Origin: Paucimonas lemoignei
Lineage (GTDB): Bacteria > Pseudomonadota > Gammaproteobacteria > Burkholderiales > Burkholderiaceae_D
DNA length: 64,000 bases
NCBI RefSeq assembly: GCF_004342585.1
Contig: NZ_SLZQ01000014.1
Span: 1-64,000, forward strand
Direction: 5' to 3'
The translations under genes were made by a program, and so were the position numbers. Positions 1 through 9,139 of this stretch are shown piece after piece (within the stretch, counting starts at the first letter, position 1; each line of letters starts with the position of its first letter). The notes below the pieces were generated by a model. It saw only the letters and a program-made list of their open reading frames with translations, made no database searches and was not told the DNA's origin.

Positions 1-1
1 C

Positions 2-85
2 CCGGCATTCACCTGGGCCGTGCCTGAACTGGTACGCGAAATCAAGCCCGAAGAAATGGATATCCCCATCCGCAACAAGCGTTAA
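2..85 (+). CDS. 3' end of an unidentified coding sequence (partial)
   Basis: The window opens inside an open frame that runs 27 codons to a TAA at 83-85. The visible C-terminus ends in IPIRNKR and is rich in charged residues (VREIKPEEMD). It is followed within 45 nt by a strong intrinsic terminator, which supports this being the real end of a transcribed gene. The fragment is too short for me to assign a family. No function is proposed. Confidence 0.55.
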   Translation, partial: PAFTWAVPELVREIKPEEMDIPIRNKR

Positions 86-125
86 TCCGTTGCTGCAACC
101 GCCCGTGAGGGCGGGAAGCTTGATT

Positions 126-159
126 AAAAAGCCGCCGAGCGATCGGTGGCTTTTTGCTT
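126..159. terminator. Rho-independent terminator
   Basis: An A-tract leads into the arm GCCGCCGA, a 4-nt loop and TCGGTGGC followed by a T-tract (with one G-T pair). The symmetry makes it usable in both directions. It ends the partial gene at the window start. Confidence 0.85.
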
Positions 160-441
160 TTCAGCTCTTGGAAACTAACCGAATGAACATCCTGAAGTCG
201 ATGTGACTTGGCAGTGAGGCGATATGTGAACCGCATCGATTTTTTTGGCCAGTAAATCGGCAGACAAGTATTCCGCGCAATATCTATTGGAGGCTAACGG
301 CTACCGAACTTAATACAACAGCTGTTATCGATCATTTCCTTTATTGGTATTTTCTATTGAATGGATAAAAACGATTGCCTTCATATATTAAATGGGAATT
401 GTTACCATTTAGGCGTATTCAATAGCTAGTAAGGAAATGTC
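160..441. other. AT-rich intergenic region upstream of the DUF2061-like gene
   Basis: No convincing gene is present in these 282 bases. The right half is clearly AT-richer than the surrounding coding DNA and holds a 7-bp inverted repeat, TAAATGG (389-395) and CCATTTA (405-411), separated by 9 nt. It overlaps the area where the promoter of the gene at 442 is expected and may be an operator. That role is inference only. Confidence 0.4.
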
Positions 442-870
442 ATGGTGATCGCAGCGAAGAAATTAAGTGAAATGGCAACCCATATGGCAATTGCTTTCAC
501 GATCATGCATGTCATGACCGGCTCAGTCGCTTTTGGTGGACTGGCTGCCTTGCTTGAACCGGCGATCAACGTCATGCTGCTGCCTATGCATGAGCGTATC
601 TGGAATCGCATGCGATCTCGGTCTGGCATGCCGAAGGCAGGCTACATGACGATAGCTTTACAAAAACTGAGTCAGCTTGGCATGCACATGACCGTGGCCT
701 TTGCCGTGATGTACTGGGCAACCGGGTCGATGGCATTTGGCGGGCTGGCCGCCGTGCTGGAGCCGATCTGCAATGTGATCGTGTTGCCCTTGCATGAGCG
801 TCTGTGGAGCCGGCTGCAGGCAGGCTTGGTAACGCGTGCCACAGTGACCGTGGCGGCTACTGCGGCATGA
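442..870 (+). CDS. Small membrane protein with two DUF2061-like repeats
   Basis: This 142-residue protein is an internal duplication. Residues about 6-58 and 72-124 align almost throughout. Each copy has a hydrophobic segment, a TGS(V/M)AFGGLAA core, an LEP motif and an (M/L)HER(I/L)W ending. The conserved TGS and HERxW elements match DUF2061, a family of short predicted inner-membrane proteins of unknown function; the assignment is from memory of the motif. Two hydrophobic stretches per repeat predict about four membrane passes. The start is supported by AAGGAA five bases upstream of the ATG. The stop lies 3 nt from the end of convergent xthA. Its function is unknown. Confidence 0.75.
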   Translation: MVIAAKKLSEMATHMAIAFTIMHVMTGSVAFGGLAALLEPAINVMLLPMHERIWNRMRSRSGMPKAGYMTIALQKLSQLGMHMTVAFAVMYWATGSMAFGGLAAVLEPICNVIVLPLHERLWSRLQAGLVTRATVTVAATAA

Positions 871-873
871 GGA

Positions 874-1638
874 CTACACGATCGTCGCAACGACAGGAGT
901 ATGGTCGGAAGGCTGTTCCCACTTGCGTGGCACCTTGTCGATCTCACAGGCCGTGCAGCGCGCGGCCAGCCGCGGCGACAGAAGGATATGATCGATGCGC
1001 AGGCCCATGTTGCGGCGGAAGGCCATTTGCCGGTAATCCCACCAGCTGAATAGTTTTTCCGGCTGTTCAAACAGGCGGAATGCATCCTTCAAATTCAACG
1101 CCTGCAACTGGCGAAACGCTTCACGCTCGGGAGGCGACACCAGCACGCTGCCTTGCCAGGCGACCGGGTCGTGCACATCGCGGTCTTCCGGCGCGATATT
1201 GTAGTCGCCCAGCAGTGCCAGCTGTTCATGCGCAGTCAGTTCTTCGCCCAGCCAGCGTTGCAATCCCTGCAGCCAGCGAAGCTTGTACTGATATTTGTCC
1301 GAGTCCACTGCCTGGCCGTTCGGTATGTAGGCGCAGATCACGCGGATGCCATCGATGCTGGCCGAGATCAGACGCTGCTGCTCATCCTCGAAATGCGGAT
1401 TGCCCTTGACGATGTTGGTCATCGGATGGCGCGACAGGATTGCCACGCCGTTATAGGTCTTTTGCCCGGTGAAGGCGACCTGATATCCGGCCGCCTCGAT
1501 TTCGGCAACCGGAAATTTATCGTCAGTGAGCTTGGTTTCCTGTAAACACAGCACGTCGACCGGCTTATCAGCCAGCCATTGCAGTACCTGCGGCAGCCGC
1601 ACCTTCAGGGAATTCACATTCCAGGTCGCGAGCTTCAT
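874..1638 (-). CDS. xthA: Exodeoxyribonuclease III
   Basis: This is a 254-residue exonuclease III of the Exo/Endo/Phosphatase superfamily, which cleaves at abasic sites and trims 3' ends in cytoplasmic base-excision repair. The catalytic motifs are all visible: N7 in TWNVNS, E34 in LQETK, D145 and N147 in GDYNIAP, and the C-terminal SDH with H246. Length is normal for the family. Its ATG overlaps the stop of upstream pepA by 4 nt (ATGA), so the two genes are probably translationally coupled. It converges on the DUF2061-like gene with only 3 nt between them. Confidence 0.95.
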   Translation of the reverse strand: MKLATWNVNSLKVRLPQVLQWLADKPVDVLCLQETKLTDDKFPVAEIEAAGYQVAFTGQKTYNGVAILSRHPMTNIVKGNPHFEDEQQRLISASIDGIRVICAYIPNGQAVDSDKYQYKLRWLQGLQRWLGEELTAHEQLALLGDYNIAPEDRDVHDPVAWQGSVLVSPPEREAFRQLQALNLKDAFRLFEQPEKLFSWWDYRQMAFRRNMGLRIDHILLSPRLAARCTACEIDKVPRKWEQPSDHTPVVATIV

Positions 1639-3191
1639 GCAGCCTTCTTACCTTTGACTGTGGCAATGCCTTTGCCGGCAGAGAGACCTTGTGCACGTGC
1701 ACGCTGGATCAGGAAAGTCGTCAGCAACGGCACCGGCCGGCCGGTTGCACCCTTGGCGGCGCCGCTCTTCCATGCGGTGCCAGCGATATCGAGATGCGCC
1801 CAGGTGTAGTTGCGCGTGAAGCGCTCCAGGAAGCAGGCGGCGGTGATGCTGCCAGCCGGTGGGCCGCCGATGTTGGCAATGTCGGCGAAATTCGACTTCA
1901 ACTGTTCCTGATAGCTGTCTTCGATCGGCAGGCGCCATGCCGTGTCGCCGCTGGCCTTGCCGGCTGCGAGCAATTCATTGGCGAGCGCATCATGCGCGTC
2001 ATCGTGACGGGTAAAGAGACCGGAATTGTGATGGCCGAGCGCGGTGATGCAGGCACCGGTCAGGGTAGCGATATCCACTACTGCAGCCGGCTTGAAGCGT
2101 TCGGCATAGGTCAGGGCGTCGCACAGGATCAGGCGGCCTTCGGCATCGGTATTGAGAATCTCGATGGTCTGACCCGACATCGAGGTGACGATGTCGCCCG
2201 GCTTGGTGGCGCGTCCCGACGGCATGTTCTCGGTCGAAGGAATGACGGCGATGACGTTGAGTTTCAAATCAAGTTCGGCAATCGCTCGCATGGTGCCCAA
2301 TACCGAGCCGGCGCCGCACATGTCGTACTTCATTTCATCCATGCTGCCACCGGGTTTCAGCGAAATGCCGCCGGAGTCGAACGTGATGCCCTTGCCGACC
2401 AAGACCACCGGCGCTTCCTTGGACTTGCCGCCGTCATGGCGCAGCACGATGAACTTCGGCGGTTCTTCCGTGCCATTGGTAACCGACAGGAAGCTACCCA
2501 TCTTGAGGGCTTCCATTTGCTTGCGGTCGAGGACTTCAACGCTCAGGTCGAAATCTTTCGCCAGCTTCTTGGCGGTTTGCGCCAGATAGGTCGGGGTGCA
2601 GACATTGCCCGGCAGGTTGCCGAGGTCGCGCGTCAGGTCCATGCCATTGGCAATGGCCACGCCTTCCGCAAGTGCCGCCTTGGCAGGTGCGTTATCCTGC
2701 GCTGCCACGCCGAAAGCCACTTTCTTGACGCCTTGGGTGACCGGCTCCTTCTTGCTCTTCAAGGCATCGAAACGATAGGCATGGTCGCGCAGGGCAAGCA
2801 CGCCGCCGCGGATGGCCCAGTACAGGTCGCGATCCTTGATTTGTTCGAAGGGCAGGGCGATGACAGCGTCGCCGCCACCCAGCGTGGAAAGTGTGCGAGC
2901 CGTGGCTTGCAAGGCACTCGTGAAATTTTTGTCAGTAACAGCATCCTGCTTGCCGAGACCAACGAGCAACACGCGCTCGGCAGGCCCCCCATTGCCGCGC
3001 AAGAGCAGAGTGGAACCCGGCTTGCCGCTGATATCGCCGGACTTCACTGCGGCGCTCAAGTCGCCCTTGCGGTCGGCTTGTTGCGCTATGTCAGATAGTT
3101 TCCCGTCCTCAAAGACACCAACGACCAGGCAACCAGTCTTGATGGTGCTTGCGAGGTTTTTTGCATCGAATGATTTTATGCTAAAGTCCAT
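1635..3191 (-). CDS. pepA: Leucyl (cytosol) aminopeptidase
   Basis: This M17 metallopeptidase removes N-terminal residues from peptides in the cytoplasm; in E. coli, PepA also acts as a DNA-binding accessory protein. The catalytic half carries [11 protein letters not shown] (metal-binding K267, D272) and [10 protein letters not shown] (D349, E351, catalytic R353), the signature of the family. I start it at the internal ATG at 3191 (protein MDFSIKSF..., 518 residues) because GGAG lies just upstream. An in-frame start at 3215 would add eight residues with no better signal. It is divergent from lptF with only 35 nt between starts and overlaps xthA downstream. Confidence 0.95.
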   Translation of the reverse strand: MDFSIKSFDAKNLASTIKTGCLVVGVFEDGKLSDIAQQADRKGDLSAAVKSGDISGKPGSTLLLRGNGGPAERVLLVGLGKQDAVTDKNFTSALQATARTLSTLGGGDAVIALPFEQIKDRDLYWAIRGGVLALRDHAYRFDALKSKKEPVTQGVKKVAFGVAAQDNAPAKAALAEGVAIANGMDLTRDLGNLPGNVCTPTYLAQTAKKLAKDFDLSVEVLDRKQMEALKMGSFLSVTNGTEEPPKFIVLRHDGGKSKEAPVVLVGKGITFDSGGISLKPGGSMDEMKYDMCGAGSVLGTMRAIAELDLKLNVIAVIPSTENMPSGRATKPGDIVTSMSGQTIEILNTDAEGRLILCDALTYAERFKPAAVVDIATLTGACITALGHHNSGLFTRHDDAHDALANELLAAGKASGDTAWRLPIEDSYQEQLKSNFADIANIGGPPAGSITAACFLERFTRNYTWAHLDIAGTAWKSGAAKGATGRPVPLLTTFLIQRARAQGLSAGKGIATVKGKKAA

Positions 3192-3226
3192 GCCATTCTC
3201 CGTTATTTCCCCCAATTATATAGTCA

Positions 3227-4360
3227 ATGATTTTTGAGCGCGCTCTCCGACGCGAATTGATCAGCATAGCAGGCGCGGTCTTTACGACTCTGTTCACGAT
3301 CACCATTACCATCATGCTGATCAAGATCCTCGGCCAGGCGGCTGGGGGCAAGATTGCTTCAGCTGATGTGGTGGCCATGCTGGGTTTTGCCGCACTGTCC
3401 TATTCGCCGTACATTTTGATTCTGACCGGCTTCATCTCTGTGCTGCTGGTGATTACCCGCAGTTACCAGGATTCCGAAATGGTGGTCTGGTTTACTGCCG
3501 GCCTTGGCCTCACGCGCTGGATCAAACCGGTGCTGACGTTCGGCATACCGGTGGTGACCCTGACAGCCTTGCTGAGTTTTATCGCCACGCCCTGGGCCAA
3601 TCAACAAAGCGCCGAATTCCGCGAGCGCTTTGCCAAGCGCAGCGATATCTCCCGCGTGTCGCCCGGCCGTTTCCAGGAGTCGGCTTCCTCGGACCGCGTG
3701 TTTTTCGTCGAAGGCGTTTCCGGCGAAGATGCCAAGGTACGCAATGTGTTCGTCAATTCGCGCAAGCAAAATGGGCAAACCAGCGTGGTGGTGGCCAAGG
3801 AAGGCACCATGGAAGTCGATAGCAACGGCGACAAGTTTCTGGTCATGCACCAGGGGCGTCGCTACGATGGCGTGCCGACCCAATCGGATTTCCAGATGAT
3901 GGAGTTCGAGCGTTACGGTATCCTGGTGGCGCGGCAATCGCCGGTGATGATCGGCGATACGACGGCGCGTGCATTGCCGACGCCGGTGCTGATCGCCAAT
4001 CCGACCAATCCCAATCTTGGCGAATTGCTCTGGCGGATTGCCACGCCGATCATGGCCTTGCTGCTGATGCTGCTGGCGATCCCGCTAGGCTTCGTCAATC
4101 CGCGTGCCGGCCGTTCGGCCAACCTGCTGATCGCGCTGATGCTGGCTGTCGTATATAGCAACATGATCAGCGTGATTCGCGTTGCCGTTAATCAGGGCAA
4201 GATATCTTTCTCTATTGGGTCGTGGGTCGTGCATGTCGTGGTCGCCCTGATCGCGCTATCCCTGTATGCCTGGCGCATCAAGGTGAACAGTCCCTACCAT
4301 CCGCTGGCGCTGTGGTCGAGGTTCAGGCGCGGAATTCACGCGAAGAAGGCAAGCGCATGA
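3227..4360 (+). CDS. lptF: LPS export ABC transporter permease LptF
   Basis: This 377-residue protein of the LptF/LptG (YjgP/YjgQ) family is one of the two inner-membrane subunits of the LptB2FG exporter, which extracts lipopolysaccharide for transport to the outer membrane. Hydrophobic segments near residues 14-34, 50-76 and 95-118 are followed by a large periplasmic domain (about 125-265). Three more membrane helices close the protein. Its stop overlaps the lptG start (ATGA), the usual arrangement for this pair. LptF rather than LptG is inferred from gene order and the N-terminal FERALRRE. Confidence 0.93.
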   Translation: MIFERALRRELISIAGAVFTTLFTITITIMLIKILGQAAGGKIASADVVAMLGFAALSYSPYILILTGFISVLLVITRSYQDSEMVVWFTAGLGLTRWIKPVLTFGIPVVTLTALLSFIATPWANQQSAEFRERFAKRSDISRVSPGRFQESASSDRVFFVEGVSGEDAKVRNVFVNSRKQNGQTSVVVAKEGTMEVDSNGDKFLVMHQGRRYDGVPTQSDFQMMEFERYGILVARQSPVMIGDTTARALPTPVLIANPTNPNLGELLWRIATPIMALLLMLLAIPLGFVNPRAGRSANLLIALMLAVVYSNMISVIRVAVNQGKISFSIGSWVVHVVVALIALSLYAWRIKVNSPYHPLALWSRFRRGIHAKKASA

Positions 4361-5508
4361 AGACCCTGGAAAAATACGTCCTGTCCGAGATATTCAAATC
4401 GGTTCTGTTCGTGCTGGTGGCTTTCCTGGCGCTGTTCGCGTTCTTCGACCTGCTGGGTGAACTGTCGGCGGTGGGGCGGGGAGGCTATGGTTTCAGCGAC
4501 GCCCTGATCTTTGTCATGCTGGGCTTGCCCGGTTATGCCTACGAGCTGATGCCGATCTCGGCGCTGATCGGCACGATTTACACGCTGTCGCAATTTGCTT
4601 CGCGTTCGGAATTCACGATCATGCGGGTATCCGGCTTGTCGACCGTGCAAGCTGGCGTCATGCTGATCAAGATCGGCGTGATTTTTGTTTTGATCACTCT
4701 GGCGTTCGGTGAATTCATCTCGCCCAAGGCCAGCGATATGGCGGAAAAATGGAAGTTGCGTACGCAGGGCGGCAGCCTGACGCAAGAATTCAGGTCAGGC
4801 TTGTGGGCCAAGGATGTAATCAAGGCCGAGGATGGCAGTGGCAAGGTGCAAGGGTCGCGCTTTTTGAATGTGCGCGAAGTAAAAACCGATGGCACGCTCA
4901 ACGGCGTGCGCATTTACGAGTTCGATACGGACTTTCGACTGAAGGCATTGTTGACGGCTACCAGCGGCACGTATTTGGGCGGACATGCTTGGAACCTGAA
5001 GGAAGTCGTGCAGACGCAATTCGCCCCCGACGCCTTCAGGCAGCCGGACAACACGTCAATCGGCCGCACGGCTGGCATCACGATGCATCACCTCGATCAA
5101 TACCGGCTGGCGTCGGAAATCACGCCGGATATTCTGTCCGTCGTGTTCGCAGACCCGGACCGCATGTCTGCCAAGGATCTGGCGGCTTACACGCGTCACC
5201 TGGAAGAAAACCGCCAGGCGACCAACCGTTATGAAATCGCATTCTGGAAGAAGGTCATTTATCCGTTTGCAATTTTCGTAATGCTGGCGCTGGCATTGCC
5301 CTTTGCTTACCTGCATTTCCGTTCCGGCGCGGTCAGCTTGAAAATCTTCGTGGGCATCATGATCGGCGTGAGCTTTCAGTTGATTAATAATTTGTTTTCC
5401 CATCTCGGCCTGATTAATACCTGGCCGCCATTGATTACCGCGGCCTTGCCGAGCACACTATTCCTGTTGCTGGCGATCGGCGCGCTATCCTGGGTGGAGC
5501 GACATTGA
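4357..5508 (+). CDS. lptG: LPS export ABC transporter permease LptG
   Basis: This is the second permease of the LPS exporter, 383 residues from the ATG that overlaps the lptF stop. It begins MKTLEKYVLSEIFKS, typical of LptG, followed by membrane helices, a periplasmic beta-rich domain in the middle, and C-terminal helices ending in the SWVERH tail. A longer frame starting at 4222 lies inside lptF and is not likely used. The final TGA overlaps the start of cbiX by one base, so the three genes probably share a transcript, although cbiX is functionally unrelated. Confidence 0.93.
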   Translation: MKTLEKYVLSEIFKSVLFVLVAFLALFAFFDLLGELSAVGRGGYGFSDALIFVMLGLPGYAYELMPISALIGTIYTLSQFASRSEFTIMRVSGLSTVQAGVMLIKIGVIFVLITLAFGEFISPKASDMAEKWKLRTQGGSLTQEFRSGLWAKDVIKAEDGSGKVQGSRFLNVREVKTDGTLNGVRIYEFDTDFRLKALLTATSGTYLGGHAWNLKEVVQTQFAPDAFRQPDNTSIGRTAGITMHHLDQYRLASEITPDILSVVFADPDRMSAKDLAAYTRHLEENRQATNRYEIAFWKKVIYPFAIFVMLALALPFAYLHFRSGAVSLKIFVGIMIGVSFQLINNLFSHLGLINTWPPLITAALPSTLFLLLAIGALSWVERH

Positions 5509-5882
5509 TGACCGCGCAAGCCCTGATCCTGTTCGGCCATGGTGCGCGCGATCCCCGCTGGGCGGCGCCGTTCGAGCGTCTTCAACTGATCCTGCGAGAG
5601 CAGTTGCCGCAGACAAGGGTGGAACTCGCTTTCTTGGAATTCATGTCGCCGACCTTGCCGGAACTTGTCAGGGAGTTGGCAGGGCATGGCTGCGATGACA
5701 TTACCGTCGTGCCGGTTTTTTTCGGGCAGGGTGGACATGTCTTGCGCGATTTGCCGCCGATGGTGGATGGCTTGCGCCTGGCGCATCCGGGCATCCGCTT
5801 GAAAGTGGCGGCAGCGGTCGGCGAAGACGACAGCGTGCTACGGACGATCGCGGCATATTGCGTCACCAGCATGCAGCCGTAG
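5508..5882 (+). CDS. cbiX: Single-domain CbiX-type sirohydrochlorin chelatase
   Basis: This 124-residue protein is the short form of the CbiX/SirB chelatases, which insert Fe2+ or Co2+ into sirohydrochlorin. The N-terminus LILFGHGARDPRW has the metal-binding histidine, and VPVFFGQGGHVLRDLP holds the second conserved histidine region. It overlaps lptG by one base (TGATG). It converges on cobA, the enzyme that makes precorrin-2, so together they can feed siroheme to CysI encoded a few kilobases away. The precorrin-2 dehydrogenase needed between them is not in this window. An upstream TTG at 5505 is a possible alternative start. Confidence 0.88.
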   Translation: MTAQALILFGHGARDPRWAAPFERLQLILREQLPQTRVELAFLEFMSPTLPELVRELAGHGCDDITVVPVFFGQGGHVLRDLPPMVDGLRLAHPGIRLKVAAAVGEDDSVLRTIAAYCVTSMQP

Positions 5883-6031
5883 AACGTCGGCCTGCATGTC
5901 GGCCGCAAGGGTGGCAGCGGCGGAAATTAGAGATGTACAGTGCTTGCCTGCATAGCGCTACGCTTTTACAAGGCTACGCGCCCTTTGACAGGCGACACCA
6001 CGGGCAGTGATGGACGGAATGCTGCCGGAAC

Positions 6032-6766
6032 TTAACTGCGTGGCGCCAGCGCCTGGCCGATCATCACCAGCACGGGGCCATGGCAGCCTTCCAAACCTTG
6101 TTCCAGCTTTTCCAGAGTCAGATGCAGGATGCGCTCGTCTGCGCGGCTACAATTTTCCACCACCACTACCGGAAGATCGGGAGGTTCGCCGCGCGTGAGC
6201 AGGTTGCGTGCCGTGGCGATAGCTTCCTTGCCGCCCATGTATTGCACGAGCGTGTCGCAATCGGGCAGGGTCGTTTGATCCGGATGGCCCGGGGCTGTGC
6301 TGGACGTAAAGAAGGCGACGCTGCGGGCTATGCCGCGGCGCGTGAGCGGCAGCTTGGCGGAGGCGGCAGCAGCTAATGCGGCCGTGATGCCGGGCACGAT
6401 TTCATAATCGATGCCTAACGCTTCGAGAGCCCGCAATTCTTCATCGGCGCGGCCAAAGAGCATCGGGTCGCCGCCTTTGAGCCGGACGACCAGCTTGTAT
6501 TTGCCGGCACTTTCGACCAGCTTGCGGTTGATTTCAGTTTGGGCTGTAGAGCGCTGTCCCGATCGCTTGCCGACCGAGATCTTGTCCGCCTGCGGGCAGA
6601 GCTGCAGCATTTCTTCGGTGACCAGGGCGTCGTAGAGCACGACCTCGGCTTGCGCGAGGATACGTGCGCCGCGCACCGTAATGAGGTCGGCAGCCCCCGG
6701 GCCCGCCCCCAGCAGATAAACCTTGCCGAAGCGGGCAGGAGGGTGACCTGCCGTGGAATGAGACAT
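6032..6766 (-). CDS. cobA: Uroporphyrinogen-III C-methyltransferase (SUMT)
   Basis: This is a 244-residue SAM-dependent methyltransferase that adds two methyl groups to uroporphyrinogen III to give precorrin-2, the branch point to siroheme and B12. It shows the tetrapyrrole methylase features VYLLGAGPGAADLIT near the N-terminus, VVLYDALV, and VRLKGGDPMLFGRADEEL in the middle. It is the single-function form, without the CysG dehydrogenase/chelatase half. It is the last gene of the leftward cysI-DUF934-cysHDN run, 23 nt after cysN, which fits supply of siroheme to sulfite reductase rather than cobalamin synthesis. Confidence 0.94.
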   Translation of the reverse strand: MSHSTAGHPPARFGKVYLLGAGPGAADLITVRGARILAQAEVVLYDALVTEEMLQLCPQADKISVGKRSGQRSTAQTEINRKLVESAGKYKLVVRLKGGDPMLFGRADEELRALEALGIDYEIVPGITAALAAAASAKLPLTRRGIARSVAFFTSSTAPGHPDQTTLPDCDTLVQYMGGKEAIATARNLLTRGEPPDLPVVVVENCSRADERILHLTLEKLEQGLEGCHGPVLVMIGQALAPRS

Positions 6767-6789
6767 TGCGAACGAAGTTAGCCGAAGAT

Positions 6790-8115
6790 TCAGCCGAGAC
6801 GGATCATGCCCGCAGCGACCGTCTGGTGCGTGACTTCATCGATCAGGATAAAGGAACCCGTGGCGCGGATGGCATCGTAGGCATCGGCTGCCAGCGGCTG
6901 CTGCACGGTCAGGGACACCTGAGCGATGTCGTTCAGCTTCAACGTTTCAGCCGGAACGCGTTCCTGCGTATTGATATCCAGGCGGAATTCGATCTTGTTG
7001 ACGCGGGCGTTGACCTGGCGGGTGGTGTGCTTGAGCCAGTACTTGCGGCGCATATTCAGCGGCTCTTCCGACAGCCAGCAGACTGCGGCTTCGACATTCT
7101 TCAGCACGGTGGCCGGTTGCTCTGCAGCGGCCAGCATGTCGCCGCGTGAAATATCGACGTACTCTTCCAGCAGGATCGTGACCGACTGGCCCGCGCGCGC
7201 GGTTTCCAGCGAACCGTCGAAGGTAACGATATCCTTGACAGTGGCAGTCAGCCCGCTCGGCTGCACCACCAGCTTGTCGCCCTTTGTTACCTTGCCGGCT
7301 TCGATGCGGCCCATGTAGCCGCGGAAGTCTTCTGCCAGGTGACCGCCATGGCGTGCCACCAGCTGCACCGGGAAGCGGAACGGCTCTTCATGCGCATCGT
7401 CGTACACCGACAGGGTTTCCAGCAATTCGATCAGGGTCGGGCCTTCGTACCACGGCATGTTATCGCCGCGCTCGACCACGTTGTCGCCTGCCAGCGCCGA
7501 CAGCGGGATCGCATGCACGTCCGTCAGTCCCAACTGCTGCGCAAATTTTTGATACTCGCCGATGATACGGTCATATACCGTGCGGTCGTAATTGACCAGG
7601 TCCATCTTGTTGACCGCAACGATCACGTGCTCGATGCGCAGCAGGTGCGCGATGGTCGAATGACGCTTGGTCTGCGTCAGCAGCTCGACGCTGCCATCGT
7701 CACCCAGCTTGACCTTGGAGACGTCCACCAGAATGATCACGGCGTCGGCAGTCGAGGCGCCGGTGACCATGTTGCGAGTGTACTGCTCGTGGCCCGGGGT
7801 GTCGGCAATGATGAACTTGCGCTTGGGCGTGGCGAAGTAACGGTAAGCCACGTCGATGGTGATGCCTTGTTCGCGCTCGGCTTCCAGGCCGTCAGTCAGC
7901 AGCGACAGATCGATGGTGTCGCCCACGGTGCGCTTGTGCTTGGCGCGCGAAATCGAGTCGAGCTGGTCGGCAAAGATGCCCTTGCTGTCGAACAGCAGGC
8001 GGCCGATCAGGGTGCTCTTGCCGTCGTCGACGGAACCGGCGGTGATGAAGCGCAGCAGGCCGCGTTCGTTCGATGCTGCCTGGACGGGAGTGTTTTCTGC
8101 AACCACGGCGTTCAT
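6790..8115 (-). CDS. cysN: Sulfate adenylyltransferase subunit 1 (GTPase)
   Basis: This is the large GTPase subunit of ATP sulfurylase, 441 residues. With CysD it forms adenosine 5'-phosphosulfate (APS) from ATP and sulfate, driven by GTP hydrolysis. The GTPase motifs are clear: GSVDDGKST (27-35), DTPGHE (105-110) and NKMD (169-172), followed by EF-Tu-like beta-barrel domains. There is no fused APS kinase domain, consistent with the APS-type reductase encoded upstream. The start directly abuts the cysD stop with no gap. Confidence 0.96.
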   Translation of the reverse strand: MNAVVAENTPVQAASNERGLLRFITAGSVDDGKSTLIGRLLFDSKGIFADQLDSISRAKHKRTVGDTIDLSLLTDGLEAEREQGITIDVAYRYFATPKRKFIIADTPGHEQYTRNMVTGASTADAVIILVDVSKVKLGDDGSVELLTQTKRHSTIAHLLRIEHVIVAVNKMDLVNYDRTVYDRIIGEYQKFAQQLGLTDVHAIPLSALAGDNVVERGDNMPWYEGPTLIELLETLSVYDDAHEEPFRFPVQLVARHGGHLAEDFRGYMGRIEAGKVTKGDKLVVQPSGLTATVKDIVTFDGSLETARAGQSVTILLEEYVDISRGDMLAAAEQPATVLKNVEAAVCWLSEEPLNMRRKYWLKHTTRQVNARVNKIEFRLDINTQERVPAETLKLNDIAQVSLTVQQPLAADAYDAIRATGSFILIDEVTHQTVAAGMIRLG

Positions 8116-9051
8116 TTAGAAATATCCTTCTTTCTTGCGTTTTTCCATCGAGGCTTCGGATGTCTGGTCATCCATGCGGGTCGCGCCGCGCTCGGTAATC
8201 TGGGTCACGGCCGTCTCGGCGATGATGGCATCCACATCGGCAGCGTCCGAGGCAACCGGGCAGGTGCAGGAAATGTCGCCGACGGTGCGGAAGCGCACCA
8301 CGCGTTTTTCAACGGTTTCGCCTTCCTTCGGCGGCGTGAGGTCGGTGACCGGTACCAGCAAGCCATTGCGCGGAATGACTTCGCGCTCGTGGGCGAAGTA
8401 GATCGGCGGCAGTTCCAGCTTTTCGCGGGCGATGTATTGCCAGACGTCGAGCTCGGTCCAGTTCGAGATCGGGAACACGCGCATGTTCTCGCCCGGATGC
8501 ACGCGGGTGTTATACAAGTCCCACAGCTCGGGGCGCTGCGCCTTCGGGTCCCATTGGCCGAACTCATCGCGGAAGGAAAAAATACGTTCCTTGGCGCGCG
8601 CCTTTTCCTCGTCGCGGCGGGCGCCGCCGATGCAGGCGTCGAACTTGTGTTCGGCGATGGTTTCCAGCAGCGTCACGGCTTGCGCGGCATTGCGCGAGTC
8701 GGTTTGCGGATTACGCAGGCGCACGGTGCCGCGCTTGATCGAATCTTCCACGGAACCCACGATCAGGCGTTCGCCCAGTTCAGCCACGCGCTTGTCGCGG
8801 AAAGTAATTACTTCCGGGAAGTTGTGGCCAGTATCGACATGCACCAGCGGGAAGGGGAATTTACCGGGACGGAAAGCCTTCTCTGCGATGCGCAGCAAGA
8901 CTACGGAGTCTTTGCCGCCCGAGAAAAGCAGAGCGGGATTCGTGCACTCGGCGGCGACTTCGCGCATGATGTGGATGGCTTCGGATTCGAGCCAGTCCAG
9001 ATGGCGGTTGCTGGCCGCGTCCAGGAATAATTTGTCGACTGCTGTGTTCAT
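8116..9051 (-). CDS. cysD: Sulfate adenylyltransferase subunit 2
   Basis: This is the catalytic subunit of ATP sulfurylase, 311 residues, of the PP-loop ATP pyrophosphatase superfamily. The PP-loop LLFSGGKDSVVLL lies at about 41-53. The family-typical C-terminal part includes RFRTVGDISCTCPV. It works with CysN to activate sulfate. An 88-nt gap holding a small hairpin separates it from cysH upstream, unlike the overlapping junctions elsewhere in the run. Confidence 0.96.
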   Translation of the reverse strand: MNTAVDKLFLDAASNRHLDWLESEAIHIMREVAAECTNPALLFSGGKDSVVLLRIAEKAFRPGKFPFPLVHVDTGHNFPEVITFRDKRVAELGERLIVGSVEDSIKRGTVRLRNPQTDSRNAAQAVTLLETIAEHKFDACIGGARRDEEKARAKERIFSFRDEFGQWDPKAQRPELWDLYNTRVHPGENMRVFPISNWTELDVWQYIAREKLELPPIYFAHEREVIPRNGLLVPVTDLTPPKEGETVEKRVVRFRTVGDISCTCPVASDAADVDAIIAETAVTQITERGATRMDDQTSEASMEKRKKEGYF

Positions 9052-9139
9052 GTTGTCCGAATTGATTGGATGTGTATCTTGAATCTGCTTCGATTTGCGC
9101 TGGGTTACGCCGGATTTTGGCTCCGGCCGTTCACTGCGT

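Noticed and set aside
1689-3098. Long open frame (469 codons) antisense to pepA
   Set aside because: pepA has complete catalytic motifs and a ribosome site on the other strand. Long antisense frames are common opposite GC-rich genes and this one has no recognisable domain.
7339-9030. 563-codon frame antisense to cysN and cysD
   Set aside because: It spans two firmly identified genes on the minus strand, and its translation lacks any known motif.
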